Shown here: piece by piece, positions 7,017 to 7,109 of the stretch
How the letters are laid out: the number at the start of each line of letters is the position of its first letter
How positions within the stretch are numbered: position 1 is the first letter of the stretch
Source: DATKCJ01 sp035513275
GTDB taxonomy: Bacteria; Verrucomicrobiota; Verrucomicrobiia; Opitutales; Opitutaceae
Reading direction: 5' to 3'
Length of the DNA: 7,109 bases
Assembly: GCA_035513275.1 (NCBI GenBank)
Contig: DATKCJ010000060.1
Coordinates: 1-7,109, forward strand
Made by a program: the position numbers and the translations under genes
The notes under the pieces: generated by a model
Database searches by the model: none
What the model saw: the letters and a program-made list of their open reading frames with translations, nothing else
Told to the model about the DNA's origin: nothing

Positions 7017-7022
7017 AGATCG

Positions 7023-7034
7023 ATCGCATGCGAT
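7023..7034. repeat. Perfect 12-nt palindrome
   Basis: ATCGCATGCGAT is its own reverse complement. It is followed at 7037-7047 by TTCGA-T-TCGAA, another short inverted repeat. They could be protein-binding sites or part of the repeat cluster; nothing in the sequence decides between these. Confidence 0.35.
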
Positions 7035-7049
7035 AGTTCGATTCGAAAA

Positions 7050-7067
7050 GCGGCAGAGGACTGCCGC
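7050..7067. repeat. Hairpin repeat, GCGGCAG/CTGCCGC type
   Basis: A perfect 7-bp stem, GCGGCAG (7050-7056) with CTGCCGC (7061-7067), closes the loop AGGA. A second short stem follows at 7077-7092 (CCGGC with GCCGG). The minus strand reads GGAGTGCGGCAG into the stem, a form I associate with dispersed repeats in Opitutaceae-like genomes. The stretch from 6951 to the window end has no gene. Confidence 0.6.
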
Positions 7068-7109
7068 ACTCCAAGGCCGGCGGCGCAGCCGGAAAACCTC
7101 CAAAACTGC

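Noticed and set aside
6853..7074. Minus-strand 73-codon frame starting MECGSPLPLF
   Set aside because: Its N-terminus is a translation of the GCGGCAG/CTGCCGC hairpin repeat and it is antisense to the end of orf82. It looks like a spurious repeat-derived frame.

Overview
This is about 7.1 kb of GC-rich DNA from a Gram-negative bacterial chromosome. The genes are core housekeeping types: glycogen branching enzyme, outer-membrane LPS assembly, rRNA methylation and chromosome condensation. I see no phage, plasmid, CRISPR or defence genes. An LptD homologue implies an outer membrane with LPS. The style of the proteins and the GTAGG-type palindromic repeats make me favour Verrucomicrobiota (an Opitutaceae-like organism). 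That placement rests on remembered resemblance, not on a search.

Layout. Positions 1-2175 (minus strand) hold glgB, complete at its start and lacking only about the last 20 codons at the left window edge. A 114-nt divergent gap follows, then lptD on the plus strand (2290-4359, TTG start, signal peptide, no cysteines). A 106-nt gap (4360-4465) carries an inverted pair of palindromic repeats and leads to an RsmB/Sun-family rRNA m5C methyltransferase gene (4466-5659). A 248-nt gap (5660-5907) holds two more repeat pairs; the first of these contains the stop codon of the methyltransferase gene. Then come scpA (5908-6705) and an 82-aa conserved-looking small gene overlapping it by 4 nt (6702-6950). 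The last 159 nt hold only hairpins and palindromes.

The genes do not form one pathway. glgB is transcribed away from the rest. lptD, rsmB and scpA-orf82 all point the same way, but they are separated by repeat-filled gaps, so only scpA-orf82 looks translationally coupled.

The most distinctive signal is the repeats. Three head-to-head pairs each start with GTAGG and end with CCTAC but have different hairpin cores, and two of them tightly bracket rsmB, 3 nt before its start codon and across its stop codon. They resemble REP/BIME elements. I do not see evidence for a wholly new system here.
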